A stretch of DNA of 64,000 nucleotides from Desulfosarcinaceae bacterium (GTDB taxonomy: Bacteria > Desulfobacterota > Desulfobacteria > Desulfobacterales > Desulfosarcinaceae), in the NCBI GenBank assembly GCA_030066015.1, contig JASJCL010000017.1:1-64000 (forward strand), in the 5' to 3' direction. A program made the position numbers and the translations under genes. The notes beneath the pieces were generated by a model. The model was not told the origin of the DNA and did not search any database. It was given only the letters and a program-made list of their open reading frames with translations. Of this stretch, positions 1 through 7,981 are shown in pieces. Each line of letters opens with the position of its first letter. Within the stretch, counting starts at the first letter, position 1.

Positions 1-7
1 CCCGCCT

Positions 8-1198
8 TCAGGGGCGGCCGTTTTGATTGGCGAAGAGATAGCACAGCAGTTGGAGGACCACACTCTTGAGGGTATACCAATTCTTGGGCCGACCGGCCAA
101 TAGTGCGCTCAATACCGAACGGACCTCGGTCCACACGGCGGGGAGGAGCGTCAGAGAGCGGGATAGGGTTTCCGCGATGACAACATGCTGGAGGCCCAAT
201 CGGCGAAACGGCTTCAAGTAAAACTGGATGCCGCGGGTGAACTCCTCCGCACGTGTGGTCTGCGCCACTAAATGGGAGACGAGGGCCAGCAGAATGATGC
301 GGCCAGCGAATACGCAGGCCCGGATGACCGCCTCCCGGTGAAGGGCGAACAGACCGGTGTCGATGAGTACAAGGCTGCCGGGGTTGAAGTAAAGGGGTAG
401 CAGGAAGGCGCCCAGAATGATGAACCACAGCCTGTTAAGAACCTGGAACACCCGGCGGTAACGGAGCGCGGCCGACGGAATTAGGAGCAGGATGATGGCG
501 AAGAGGACACCATACAGCGCCAGATTCTCCACCAGTACCGTGGTCAGGGTAAGTGCCAGCACCGCAGCGATTTTGAGGGTCGGCGAACAGCGATGCAGCC
601 AGGAGAGGGCCGGCTGATAGACCCGCTCCTGCAAAGGTGGAGCCGACTGAGAGCCCCGTGGCGCTTCGCATCCATCTGCAGTCAAGCGGTCGAGAACCCC
701 CACCGCCAGTGCCCCCGAAAGGGCGCCCAGAACGACAGATCCGAAAGAGAGCCAGGGAACCAGAAAAAAGATCCCCGGATGGCGGAGCAGCAGCAGATAG
801 GCGAGACCCAACTGAACCATGTTGTGGACAAACGCCCCCAGAATGCCCAATCCGATGGGGCTGATGGGCAACCAGCGGACACGCGCTGAAAGGCCGTGGC
901 ACAAGCCCAATACGGTGATACTGGCACCTCCGGCACAGAAACTGAGGATGAAACCGGGCGACAGAAAAGTGCCCAGCACGAAGGAGCTGACCACCGTCCG
1001 CAGCAGGGTCACCAGCAGGGCGGGCTTAAAGCCGTACTGCACCAGAAGGATGAGCGCGATGATATTGGCCAGCCCGAATCGCAGGCCCGGCACAGGGTGG
1101 GGCAGCATCGACTCCGAGATCTGGAGGATAGAAGCCGTGGCGACCAGAAAGGGGATCTTCCCCGAGCGATAGAGCGCGTCAGCGGCTGATAGCGTCAT
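8..1198 (-). CDS. Gx-transporter (EetB-like / Hpre_diP_synt_I) protein fused to an EcfT-like domain
   Basis: Integral membrane protein of 396 residues with two parts. Residues about 10-175 are hydrophobic and resemble the Gx transporter family (often misnamed heptaprenyl diphosphate synthase component I), an S-component-like fold. Residues about 205-390 resemble the CbiQ/EcfT transmembrane subunit of ECF transporters: several helices, then a basic amphipathic stretch after about residue 310. A hydrophilic linker near 175-200 separates them. The ATG lies inside the upstream NusG-II gene (20 nt overlap) without a clear Shine-Dalgarno, so translation is probably coupled. In Firmicutes extracellular-electron-transfer loci the NusG-II (EetA) and Gx (EetB) proteins are neighbours. 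A role in flavin, quinone or electron-transfer transport is inferred. No ECF ATPase gene is visible in the window. Confidence 0.75.
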   Translation of the reverse strand: MTLSAADALYRSGKIPFLVATASILQISESMLPHPVPGLRFGLANIIALILLVQYGFKPALLVTLLRTVVSSFVLGTFLSPGFILSFCAGGASITVLGLCHGLSARVRWLPISPIGLGILGAFVHNMVQLGLAYLLLLRHPGIFFLVPWLSFGSVVLGALSGALAVGVLDRLTADGCEAPRGSQSAPPLQERVYQPALSWLHRCSPTLKIAAVLALTLTTVLVENLALYGVLFAIILLLIPSAALRYRRVFQVLNRLWFIILGAFLLPLYFNPGSLVLIDTGLFALHREAVIRACVFAGRIILLALVSHLVAQTTRAEEFTRGIQFYLKPFRRLGLQHVVIAETLSRSLTLLPAVWTEVRSVLSALLAGRPKNWYTLKSVVLQLLCYLFANQNGRP

Positions 1199-1580
1199 AG
1201 GCGGGATCGGTTCCGGTCACGTAGATGGTGACCCTGTTGGGAATGCAGATGATGGGGTCGTGCACCTGTCCGGTCCACCCCTTGCGTACACAAATTTGCT
1301 GATTGCAGGTGGAGGACGCTACCCGTACCCGCCCCTGGCGGACTGCCACCACCATCGCGATCCCATGACGGCTCAAATCGACGCTGCGCGCTTGGCCGGT
1401 TCCGAGGCTGATGGTTTCCAACACCGCTTCATCTTGGTAGATGATGGCCCGCTTCGCAGTGCCACCCGGATCGGCCGACGCCATCAACCGGTGGAGACCA
1501 AATAAGATGATGCCGGCTGCGATGAGCAGGTCGAGGTAGGTCCAGCGCCGGATCGGTCCGCGGTTTGTCGAAATTTCCAT
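1179..1580 (-). CDS. NusG domain II (EetA-like) membrane-anchored protein
   Basis: A 133-residue protein with one N-terminal membrane segment (about residues 15-30) and an extracytoplasmic NusG-II-like beta domain. The C-terminal half carries the family pattern: a Cys-x5-Cys pair (CNQQIC at mid-domain), a Lys-Gly-Trp turn, then an Ile-Ile-Cys-Ile-Pro-Asn stretch. The ATG at 1580 starts directly before the basic/hydrophobic anchor. The open frame continues to 1736, but that part would run towards the divergent threonine aldolase gene and looks like chance coding. It overlaps the downstream Gx-EcfT gene by 20 nt, so the two form an operon. Such pairs occur in flavin/quinone electron-transfer loci, and the function here is inferred from that context. 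Confidence 0.75.
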   Translation of the reverse strand: MEISTNRGPIRRWTYLDLLIAAGIILFGLHRLMASADPGGTAKRAIIYQDEAVLETISLGTGQARSVDLSRHGIAMVVAVRQGRVRVASSTCNQQICVRKGWTGQVHDPIICIPNRVTIYVTGTDPAYDAISR

Positions 1581-1750
1581 TTGACCGACATACCACAGAT
1601 GGTAGGCTGACAAAACCGTACCGACCGCGCTGTCCTTCGGCACGATGGGCGGGAGAACCCAATATCGAACCATGCCCACCGATGCGCCCCACCGACCGAT
1701 GGGGATGGCCAGGTCGCCATCTCCACCACAGCGCAAGAGAGGCCCAATTC

Positions 1751-2791
1751 ATGGATACCATCGACCTTCGTTCCGACACTATCACCCGCCCCACCCCCGC
1801 CATGTGCATGGCCATGGCCAATGCCAAGGTTGGCGACGACGTTTTCGGAGAGGACCCGACTGTGATCCGCCTCGAGGAAATGGCGGCCGAACGCATGGGC
1901 AAGCCGGCCGCTCTTTTCGTCGCCAGCGGCACCATGGGGAACCTGGTGTCCCAGTTGGCCCATTGCCGCCGCGGTGATGAGATCCTGTTGGGGGACCAGT
2001 CCCATGTCTTCATCTATGAACAGGGCGGTTCGGCCGCGGTGGGCGGTCTTCATCCGCGGATCTTGCCCAACGCCAGCGACGGCACCATCGGCCTGGATAT
2101 CCTCGAAGGCGCCATCCGGCCGGACGATGTTCACTTTCCCCGCACCGGCCTAATCCTGCTGGAGAATACCCACAACCGCTGCGGCGGGCGGGTCCTCTCG
2201 CCCGACTATGTAGCCGCTGTGGGTCGACTGGCCCGACGAAATGGCATCCGGCTGCATATGGACGGCGCGCGCATCTTCAACGCCGCCATTGCGCTGGATC
2301 GGCCGCCGGCGGATCTCGTGGCCGCGGCGGATTCGGTCACTTTCTGTCTGAGCAAGGCGCTCGGCGCCCCGGTCGGGTCGGTGGTGTGCGGCGAGAAACG
2401 CTTTATCGCCGAAGCGCGCCGGATGCGCAAATTGCTGGGCGGCGGCATGCGTCAGGCCGGCGTACTGGCGGCTGCCGGGATCGTCGCCCTGGAGGAGATG
2501 GTCCCCCGCCTGGCCGAGGATCATGAAAATGCCCGCCGCCTCGCACAAGGGTTGACCGCCATCGCCGGGCTGGTGGTGGATATGGCCACGGTGGAAACCA
2601 ATTTGGTCTATATCAAGGTGGCCCACGCAACCATGACCGCCCCGGTGTTGGTCGACCGCCTAGCCGAGAAAGGTCTCAAGGTGCTGGCCGCGAGTCGGGA
2701 ATATATTCGGGCGGTGCCGACCTATCATGTATCCACCCGACAGATCGACGCGGCCGTGAGAATCTTCCGTCAATGCCTGGGACCCGCCTGA
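1751..2791 (+). CDS. ltaE: low-specificity L-threonine aldolase
   Basis: PLP-dependent fold-type I enzyme cleaving L-threonine/allo-threonine to glycine and acetaldehyde in the cytoplasm. The 346-residue length fits the family. Visible family features are the N-terminal IDLRSDT motif, the DDVFGEDPTV segment, the MDGAR strand and the Schiff-base lysine in SKALGAPVG (about residue 202). I chose the ATG preceded by an AGAGAGG-like ribosome site rather than the 62-residue upstream extension, which has no family resemblance. It is divergent from the NusG-II gene and appears monocistronic. With serine dehydratase near 38 kb it suggests active catabolism of hydroxy amino acids. Confidence 0.93.
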   Translation: MDTIDLRSDTITRPTPAMCMAMANAKVGDDVFGEDPTVIRLEEMAAERMGKPAALFVASGTMGNLVSQLAHCRRGDEILLGDQSHVFIYEQGGSAAVGGLHPRILPNASDGTIGLDILEGAIRPDDVHFPRTGLILLENTHNRCGGRVLSPDYVAAVGRLARRNGIRLHMDGARIFNAAIALDRPPADLVAAADSVTFCLSKALGAPVGSVVCGEKRFIAEARRMRKLLGGGMRQAGVLAAAGIVALEEMVPRLAEDHENARRLAQGLTAIAGLVVDMATVETNLVYIKVAHATMTAPVLVDRLAEKGLKVLAASREYIRAVPTYHVSTRQIDAAVRIFRQCLGPA

Positions 2792-3012
2792 CACGGGGAG
2801 CGAAGCAACTAGTGCCGCCCCTGAAGATGTTTTTCGGTAATATTCCCAATCAGATATCTTTATGGATCGCAGGCATGTGGGGTATACTACCACCATGCGC
2901 CTAAACGAAGGGCCGCACCAAGTGGCGGCATCGGTACCCAAGGGGCTAAAGTTTCACGCCAATCGGGCAATGACCTCAAGAGTAGGATGCTCAGATTGGA
3001 GCAATTCGCTTT
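2792..3012 (+). promoter_or_regulatory. intergenic leader upstream of the hybrid kinase, with possible -10 element
   Basis: A TATACT hexamer at 2883-2888 (5 of 6 to the sigma-70 -10) sits in an imperfect dyad, GTGG..GTATACTACCAC. No good -35 lies 16-18 nt upstream, so an activator-dependent or weak promoter is possible. A GGAG ribosome site lies about 11 nt before the kinase ATG. Nothing else is seen here. Confidence 0.3.
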
Positions 3013-5679
3013 ATGCACCTTAATCGACTGACCCTGCGATTCTCGGGACCTGATCGTCGGCTGGAGCCGGATTACCAGAGCTTCCGCTACACCAGCAGCG
3101 TCGGTCACCTGCGTCTGTGCCACCTCCTGGCCATCCTGGCCTTCTCCACCGCTGCCATCCTCGATATCAGCCTTTTCGCCGAGCAGTTCCGCGTGCTGCT
3201 GACCATCCGCATCGGTATCGTCCTCATGTTCCTGCTGGGGCTCGTCACCACCCGGGCCGCCTTCTATCGATACACCTGGGAATGGCAAAATATCTTCTAC
3301 GTGCTTGCCACCGGCTTCGCCGCGATGGGCTTCATTGCCATCGCACCCTTGCCGGATAGCCACATCTACTATATCAGCATCATCGTATCGCTGATCTTCG
3401 GATACACCTTCATCCACTGCTCATTCGTCAAGGCGTCACTGGCCGGCACCCTGCTGCTGGCGGCCTACGCCGCCCAGTCGACCTGGTTGCACCCGGCGCC
3501 TCCTGGGATCCGGGTCAACAATCTCTATATCCTCGGCATCATCAACATGCTGGGGATGATAATCGCCTACAGCGTCGAGCACGGCGCGCGCGCCCAGTTT
3601 TATCTAACCCGCCGTCTGGAGAATGAGCGTGCCAAGGTGGCCGACGGCAAGGATCTTCTGGAAAAACGTGTCTTGGAGCGCACCGAGCAATTGTCCGCGG
3701 CCAATGAGCGCCTGCGAATGGAGATCGATGAGCGTCGGCGCACAGCGGAAGCCCTCAAAGACTCCGATGAAAAATTCGGCAAGGCCTTCCAGGCCAGCCC
3801 CATGGCCCTCATCATCCGCGACGAAGATACGGGCAAGGTCGTGGACGTCAATGACAAGTTCCTCTCCCTGTTGGGGTACTCAGAGGAGATGGTCATTGGC
3901 AATACGACCCTGGGTCTGGGGATGTGGGCGGATCCGGCGGAACGGGAAGCCTTCTTGATGCTCTTCTCCAAGGGCGAACGGGTGAAGAATTTCCGCTGCC
4001 GCTTCCGCCGCAGCAATGGCCAGTTCGGTGTGGGGCTCATCTCGGCGGAACGCATTCATCTCAAAGGGCGCGCCTTCATGCTGGCCATCCTCAACGACGT
4101 CAGCGAACTTGAAGAGATAAAGGCCAGCGAACAGGAGAGCCGTCAGCGCATGGCGGCGGTCTTCGCCGCCGCAGCCACCAGTATCGTCATCATCGACGCG
4201 GAGGCGCACACCATCGTAGACGCGAACCCGGCGGCCCTGGAGTTGCTTGGCCTGTCGGCCGAGACCGTGGTTGGCAGTCCCTGCCACCAATTTATATGCC
4301 CCCAGTTCGACGGCCAATGCCCGATGGAGATGGAGGGGCGCCTGGCGGAGCAGGCTACCGGCCGAGAGCAGGAGATCACCAACGTCGATGGGGAGAAGAT
4401 TCCGGTGTTACGGAAGACGGTGCGGACCACCATCCACGGCCGCCCCCACTACATCACCAGCATCGTCAACCTGAGCAGTCTCAAGGAAGCCGAAAGCGAA
4501 CGCAAAACGCTGGAGGCGCGCTTGCACCAATCCCAACGCTTAGAGGCGATCGGTACACTGGCGGGGGGGATTGCCCATGACTTCAACAATATGCTGGCGT
4601 CCATCATGGGCTTTACCGAATTGTCCATCGATGATGCCCAGTCGAATCCCGACCTCGTCGCAAATCTGCAGGAGGTCCTCAACGCCGGTCGCCGGGCAAA
4701 GGACCTCATCCAGCAAATCCTGGCCTTCAGCCGCGAGCGGGATCAGGATTTTCGACCGATGGCCATGCGACCCGTCATCAACGAGGCCCTCAAACTGCTG
4801 CGCGCCTCCCTGCCCACCACCATCGAAATCCAGACCGATCTCGAGAAGATCGATCCCATCAAAGGGGACCCTACCCAGATCCACCAAGTCCTCATGAACC
4901 TGGCCACCAATGCCGGTCACAGCATGCGTACCACCGGTGGGCTGTTGCATGTCCGCCTCAGCCAGCGCCGGCTGGAGCGGGAGTTCCTGCGCCGGCATCC
5001 CGACCTCCCCCCGGGCCAATATGCCCTTCTCGAGGTGGCCGATACCGGTACGGGTATGACAACCGCCGTTGTGGAACGCATCTACGATCCCTTCTTCACC
5101 ACCAAAGACAAGAGCGAGGGCACCGGCTTGGGTCTCTCCGTCGTGCATGGGATCATTAAAACCCACCAAGGGGCCATCACGGTTGAAAGCAAGCCCGGCG
5201 AAGGGACCACCTTCCGTATCTATCTGCCCACCATTCAGCAGAAGGCCCGCAAAGAGGCAGCGTCTGCGCCGGTCTGTCCGACCGGCACCGAACACATCCT
5301 CGTGGTAGACGACGAACCCCAGGTCCTTAAAATGTGCGCCAGTGCGCTGGAACGCTTGGGCTACCAGGTCACTGCGCGCGGGAATCCCTCCGACGCCCTG
5401 CGTCTGTTTTGCCTGCAACCCCAGGCATTCGATCTGCTGCTCACGGATATGACCATGCCTGGCTTCACGGGCGATAAACTGGCCGGCGAAGTACACCGCT
5501 ATCGAGGGGACCTGCCCGTGATTCTCTTCACCGGCTTCAGTGAATCCCTCTCCGAAGAGATCCGTCGCCAGGCCGGGATCCACACCGTCCTCAGCAAACC
5601 CATCCTACGACATCAGCTGGCCGTTGCCGTTCGACAAACCCTGGACGCACAGCACCGACCGCATTCGGTCAGCGCCTGA
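3013..5679 (+). CDS. membrane hybrid sensor histidine kinase (TM-PAS-PAS-HisKA-HATPase-REC)
   Basis: An 888-residue hybrid kinase. Residues about 35-195 hold five to six hydrophobic segments, a membrane sensor module without a recognised periplasmic domain. A coiled coil follows (about 200-250, rich in Glu/Arg/Lys), then two PAS domains (about 255-375 and 385-500). The HisKA domain has the phospho-acceptor at His522 in AHDFNN. The HATPase_c domain (about 620-755) shows DTGTGM and GTGLGLS boxes. A C-terminal receiver (about 765-885) has acidic VDDEP, acceptor Asp812 in LLTDMTMPG and the Lys of SKP. Signal flow is His to Asp, probably passed to a separate phosphotransfer protein. No output partner is adjacent, so it is an orphan kinase of unknown stimulus. 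Confidence 0.93.
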   Translation: MHLNRLTLRFSGPDRRLEPDYQSFRYTSSVGHLRLCHLLAILAFSTAAILDISLFAEQFRVLLTIRIGIVLMFLLGLVTTRAAFYRYTWEWQNIFYVLATGFAAMGFIAIAPLPDSHIYYISIIVSLIFGYTFIHCSFVKASLAGTLLLAAYAAQSTWLHPAPPGIRVNNLYILGIINMLGMIIAYSVEHGARAQFYLTRRLENERAKVADGKDLLEKRVLERTEQLSAANERLRMEIDERRRTAEALKDSDEKFGKAFQASPMALIIRDEDTGKVVDVNDKFLSLLGYSEEMVIGNTTLGLGMWADPAEREAFLMLFSKGERVKNFRCRFRRSNGQFGVGLISAERIHLKGRAFMLAILNDVSELEEIKASEQESRQRMAAVFAAAATSIVIIDAEAHTIVDANPAALELLGLSAETVVGSPCHQFICPQFDGQCPMEMEGRLAEQATGREQEITNVDGEKIPVLRKTVRTTIHGRPHYITSIVNLSSLKEAESERKTLEARLHQSQRLEAIGTLAGGIAHDFNNMLASIMGFTELSIDDAQSNPDLVANLQEVLNAGRRAKDLIQQILAFSRERDQDFRPMAMRPVINEALKLLRASLPTTIEIQTDLEKIDPIKGDPTQIHQVLMNLATNAGHSMRTTGGLLHVRLSQRRLEREFLRRHPDLPPGQYALLEVADTGTGMTTAVVERIYDPFFTTKDKSEGTGLGLSVVHGIIKTHQGAITVESKPGEGTTFRIYLPTIQQKARKEAASAPVCPTGTEHILVVDDEPQVLKMCASALERLGYQVTARGNPSDALRLFCLQPQAFDLLLTDMTMPGFTGDKLAGEVHRYRGDLPVILFTGFSESLSEEIRRQAGIHTVLSKPILRHQLAVAVRQTLDAQHRPHSVSA

Positions 5680-5689
5680 CATCCCCCTT

Positions 5690-6013
5690 TCAGGGTCGCG
5701 CAGATGTCAGCAGCTCCCGCAGCAGCGCATTTGTTTCGGCCTGCTCCTGGAGCAGCCGCAAGTTGGTTTCCACCATAAAGCGCGCTGAGATGGCGATCTG
5801 CTCCAACTGGCGTTCGGACAAGTTGGTGGAAAGGCTGTGGGTACCGGCGCGATCCGCTTGGCGCATGGCTTCGTGGAACTGACGGGTAAGGTCAAGATGA
5901 ATCTCGATTTCCGGTGAGCGGGTGGATCCCCGATCTTGGGCCAACAGGATGCACGGGAGCAACACCAGGCTGACAAAGAGTATGGGGAGAAGACGATCAA
6001 CAAATTGGCCCAT
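5690..6013 (-). CDS. small exported hypothetical protein
   Basis: A 107-residue protein of unknown function. The N-terminus (about residues 5-26, ending near LLAQD) is a classical Sec signal peptide. The mature part is Glu/Gln/Arg/Leu-rich and predicted helical, possibly a short coiled coil (residues about 35-105), suggesting a small periplasmic helical protein. The start is decided by a strong AGGAGG at 6022-6027, eight nt before the ATG at 6013; the in-frame GTG at 6022 overlaps that ribosome site and is unlikely to be used. It is convergent with the hybrid kinase and nearly abuts it. Confidence 0.65.
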   Translation of the reverse strand: MGQFVDRLLPILFVSLVLLPCILLAQDRGSTRSPEIEIHLDLTRQFHEAMRQADRAGTHSLSTNLSERQLEQIAISARFMVETNLRLLQEQAETNALLRELLTSARP

Positions 6014-6240
6014 TGGAAACACCTCCTTTTACACTGAGCACAGATCTCGGCCCAGCTACTTAGGTGCGTGCTGCCGGCGTTGAACCGGTCATCGGGTAGG
6101 CAGTCCAACCGCGGTAAGCACCGCGATGGCGGTGAACGGCCGCATCGGCCGGCGGAGCGCCGAGAGGCAGCGGGCAGGCCCGCCCAGGTTGGCATGAGGT
6201 GTGGTCCAGGCTGAAGTGGTGCCGGGCCTCGGAAGCAGCC
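6014..6240. other. intergenic region with small hairpins
   Basis: GC-rich non-coding stretch between the exported protein and the HDOD-GGDEF gene. It holds a short hairpin at 6073-6088 (GCCGG/CCGG arms around a TTGAA-containing loop) that recurs after ftsZ. No convincing ORF, promoter or U-tract terminator is seen. Confidence 0.35.
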
Positions 6241-7755
6241 TCAAGCGGCCATGCAGCTGCGATTGCGTCCGCTGGCCTTGGCCTGATAGAGGGCGTCGTC
6301 GGCCCGTTTGACCAGCTCCGCCGGCTGGCAGACGGCCCCTGGAGAGACGGCGACGGCCCCCAAGCTCAAGGTCACATTGGCCGAACCCGCATCGGTCTCG
6401 ATGTGCAAAGCGGCCACCGCCTTGCGGAGACGTTCGGCGGCCAGCAAGGTTCCGTCTGCGTCGGTCTCCGGCAGAATCATGGCAAACTCTTCACCGCCGT
6501 AGCGGGCGAGATGATCGGATTCACGCAGGGCCTCTCGCAGGCTGGTGGCCACCTGCTTGAGAACCTCGTCGCCCGCCGGGTGGCCGAAGGTATCGTTGAT
6601 GGTCTTGAAATGATCGAGATCGGCGAACAGCACACCCAAGTGCTGTTTGTAACGCCGCGCGCGATAACACTCCTGATGCAGCAGTTCATTGAAATGCTGG
6701 TAGTTGCTCAGTTGGGTCATTCCATCGCGGGTCGTTTGCTGTTTGAGCGTTTCGATCTGGCGCTGCTGGGCAATCAGTTCGGCCATCATATCCATGGAGG
6801 AGGTGACCAGCGCTTGGCGTGCTTCGGCCACGATGTCGTGGTAGCGGTCGGCGGATCCGGGGTCGAGATCGAAGATGGGGAAGACCTCCTGCGCCTTTTC
6901 GCCGATCTCGCTGGCCACCGCTTCGCAGACGGAGTGGTCCCCCATGCCGCATTGGGCGGCATAGTGGGCGATGACCTTGAGTTGAAGGACCGGATCGATG
7001 GCGTCCACCCCTTGGCTGGATGCGAATAGCTCACCAAAGAGCGCCGCCAGGTGGAGCAGGTTCACCTGATTCGTCAACGCCCGCTCCTCGGCACGCAGGG
7101 TCTCCGGCCGATGATGCCGTAGCAGGGAGACGCTGAAACTCTCCGGCAACCCCCAACTGGTCGCCAAATAGGCGCCCAGGTGGGCATGGTCGAACCCCAG
7201 GACATGGCGCTCGGCGGACTGTGCGGTGCACCCGCTGGCCGTCATCTCCTGGAGGATCAAGCTGTATTGGTCGGGGACGGCCTGGGTGAGGGCCAGCATA
7301 CCGATATCGTGCATAAGCCCCAGAAAGAACGCATCCTCACTGAAATTGGGGAAGTGTCGATGGGCCAGGGCTCTGGCCGCCACGCCCGTCGCCAGGGAGC
7401 GCTTCCAGAAGCCGGCATAATCGAAAAGGGGAGTTGCCGTTGCTGGAGATTCGCCGCTGCGCAAATGTTTGACCAAACTGAAACCGAGGGCCAGGTTCTT
7501 GACAGCATGGCTGCCCATGAGGTTGACGGCGTGAAAGACGGAGGTGATTTTGTTGGGGAGCCCGAAGAAGGCAGAGTTAATCACCTTGAGCACTTCGGCA
7601 CTCAGGGAGGGATCGGTAGCAACCACCTCGGCGATGGCGTGAAGGTCGGCCTCGGGGTCGTTGACCACCTCGATGATGCGCATGGCTATCCCCGGTAGCG
7701 TGGGCAGCCGGTCATCGGAACGAACGATCTGTTCAAAGGCAAAGGTTTGCGCCAT
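6241..7755 (-). CDS. HDOD domain-diguanylate cyclase (GGDEF)
   Basis: A 504-residue cytoplasmic signalling protein. Residues about 10-210 match the HDOD (non-catalytic HD-related) domain, with LPTLPGIAMRIIE at its start and LMHDIGMLAL in the core. A linker helix follows. Residues about 345-500 are a GGDEF domain with an intact active-site GGEEF (about 420-424) and an RESD inhibitory-site motif five residues upstream, so c-di-GMP synthesis with product inhibition is expected. The start is backed by an AAAGGAGC ribosome site six nt before the ATG. No membrane segment is visible. It is probably a soluble integrator linking a protein-protein HDOD signal to c-di-GMP. Confidence 0.92.
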   Translation of the reverse strand: MAQTFAFEQIVRSDDRLPTLPGIAMRIIEVVNDPEADLHAIAEVVATDPSLSAEVLKVINSAFFGLPNKITSVFHAVNLMGSHAVKNLALGFSLVKHLRSGESPATATPLFDYAGFWKRSLATGVAARALAHRHFPNFSEDAFFLGLMHDIGMLALTQAVPDQYSLILQEMTASGCTAQSAERHVLGFDHAHLGAYLATSWGLPESFSVSLLRHHRPETLRAEERALTNQVNLLHLAALFGELFASSQGVDAIDPVLQLKVIAHYAAQCGMGDHSVCEAVASEIGEKAQEVFPIFDLDPGSADRYHDIVAEARQALVTSSMDMMAELIAQQRQIETLKQQTTRDGMTQLSNYQHFNELLHQECYRARRYKQHLGVLFADLDHFKTINDTFGHPAGDEVLKQVATSLREALRESDHLARYGGEEFAMILPETDADGTLLAAERLRKAVAALHIETDAGSANVTLSLGAVAVSPGAVCQPAELVKRADDALYQAKASGRNRSCMAA

Positions 7756-7882
7756 GTAAGCTCCTTTCAGCGTTCGCTGGCGTCGCAGACAACTTCCCGC
7801 TACCGCTTCAGTTCTCCTCTTCGCTGACGCTGGATCTTGCCAATATCGTGGAGCGTGGTGTCACTTTTATTAGGGTCCGTTT

Positions 7883-7970
7883 CCGCCCGGGGATCACCAG
7901 CGGATGGGATCCGCCGCGGTCCTGCCAACCTGTCATGGACCGCGGCTTGAACTGGTGATCAGGTGCGGGC
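7883..7970. other. three-way-junction inverted-repeat element (structured RNA or cruciform candidate)
   Basis: Nested perfect inverted repeats. The outer stem is GATCACCAG (7892-7900) with CTGGTGATC (7952-7960), 9 bp, extended after an internal loop by GCCCG (7885-7889) with CGGGC (7966-7970). Inside are a hairpin CGGAT-GGG-ATCCG (7901-7913) and, directly adjoining, a 9-bp stem CCGCGGTCC (7914-7922) with GGACCGCGG (7937-7945). This gives an almost fully paired three-way junction. It lies 12 nt beyond the purH stop codon, so on the minus strand it would be in the 3' UTR. No U-tract follows, so it is not a classical terminator. Confidence 0.6.
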
Positions 7971-7981
7971 TGCCGCGCCGG

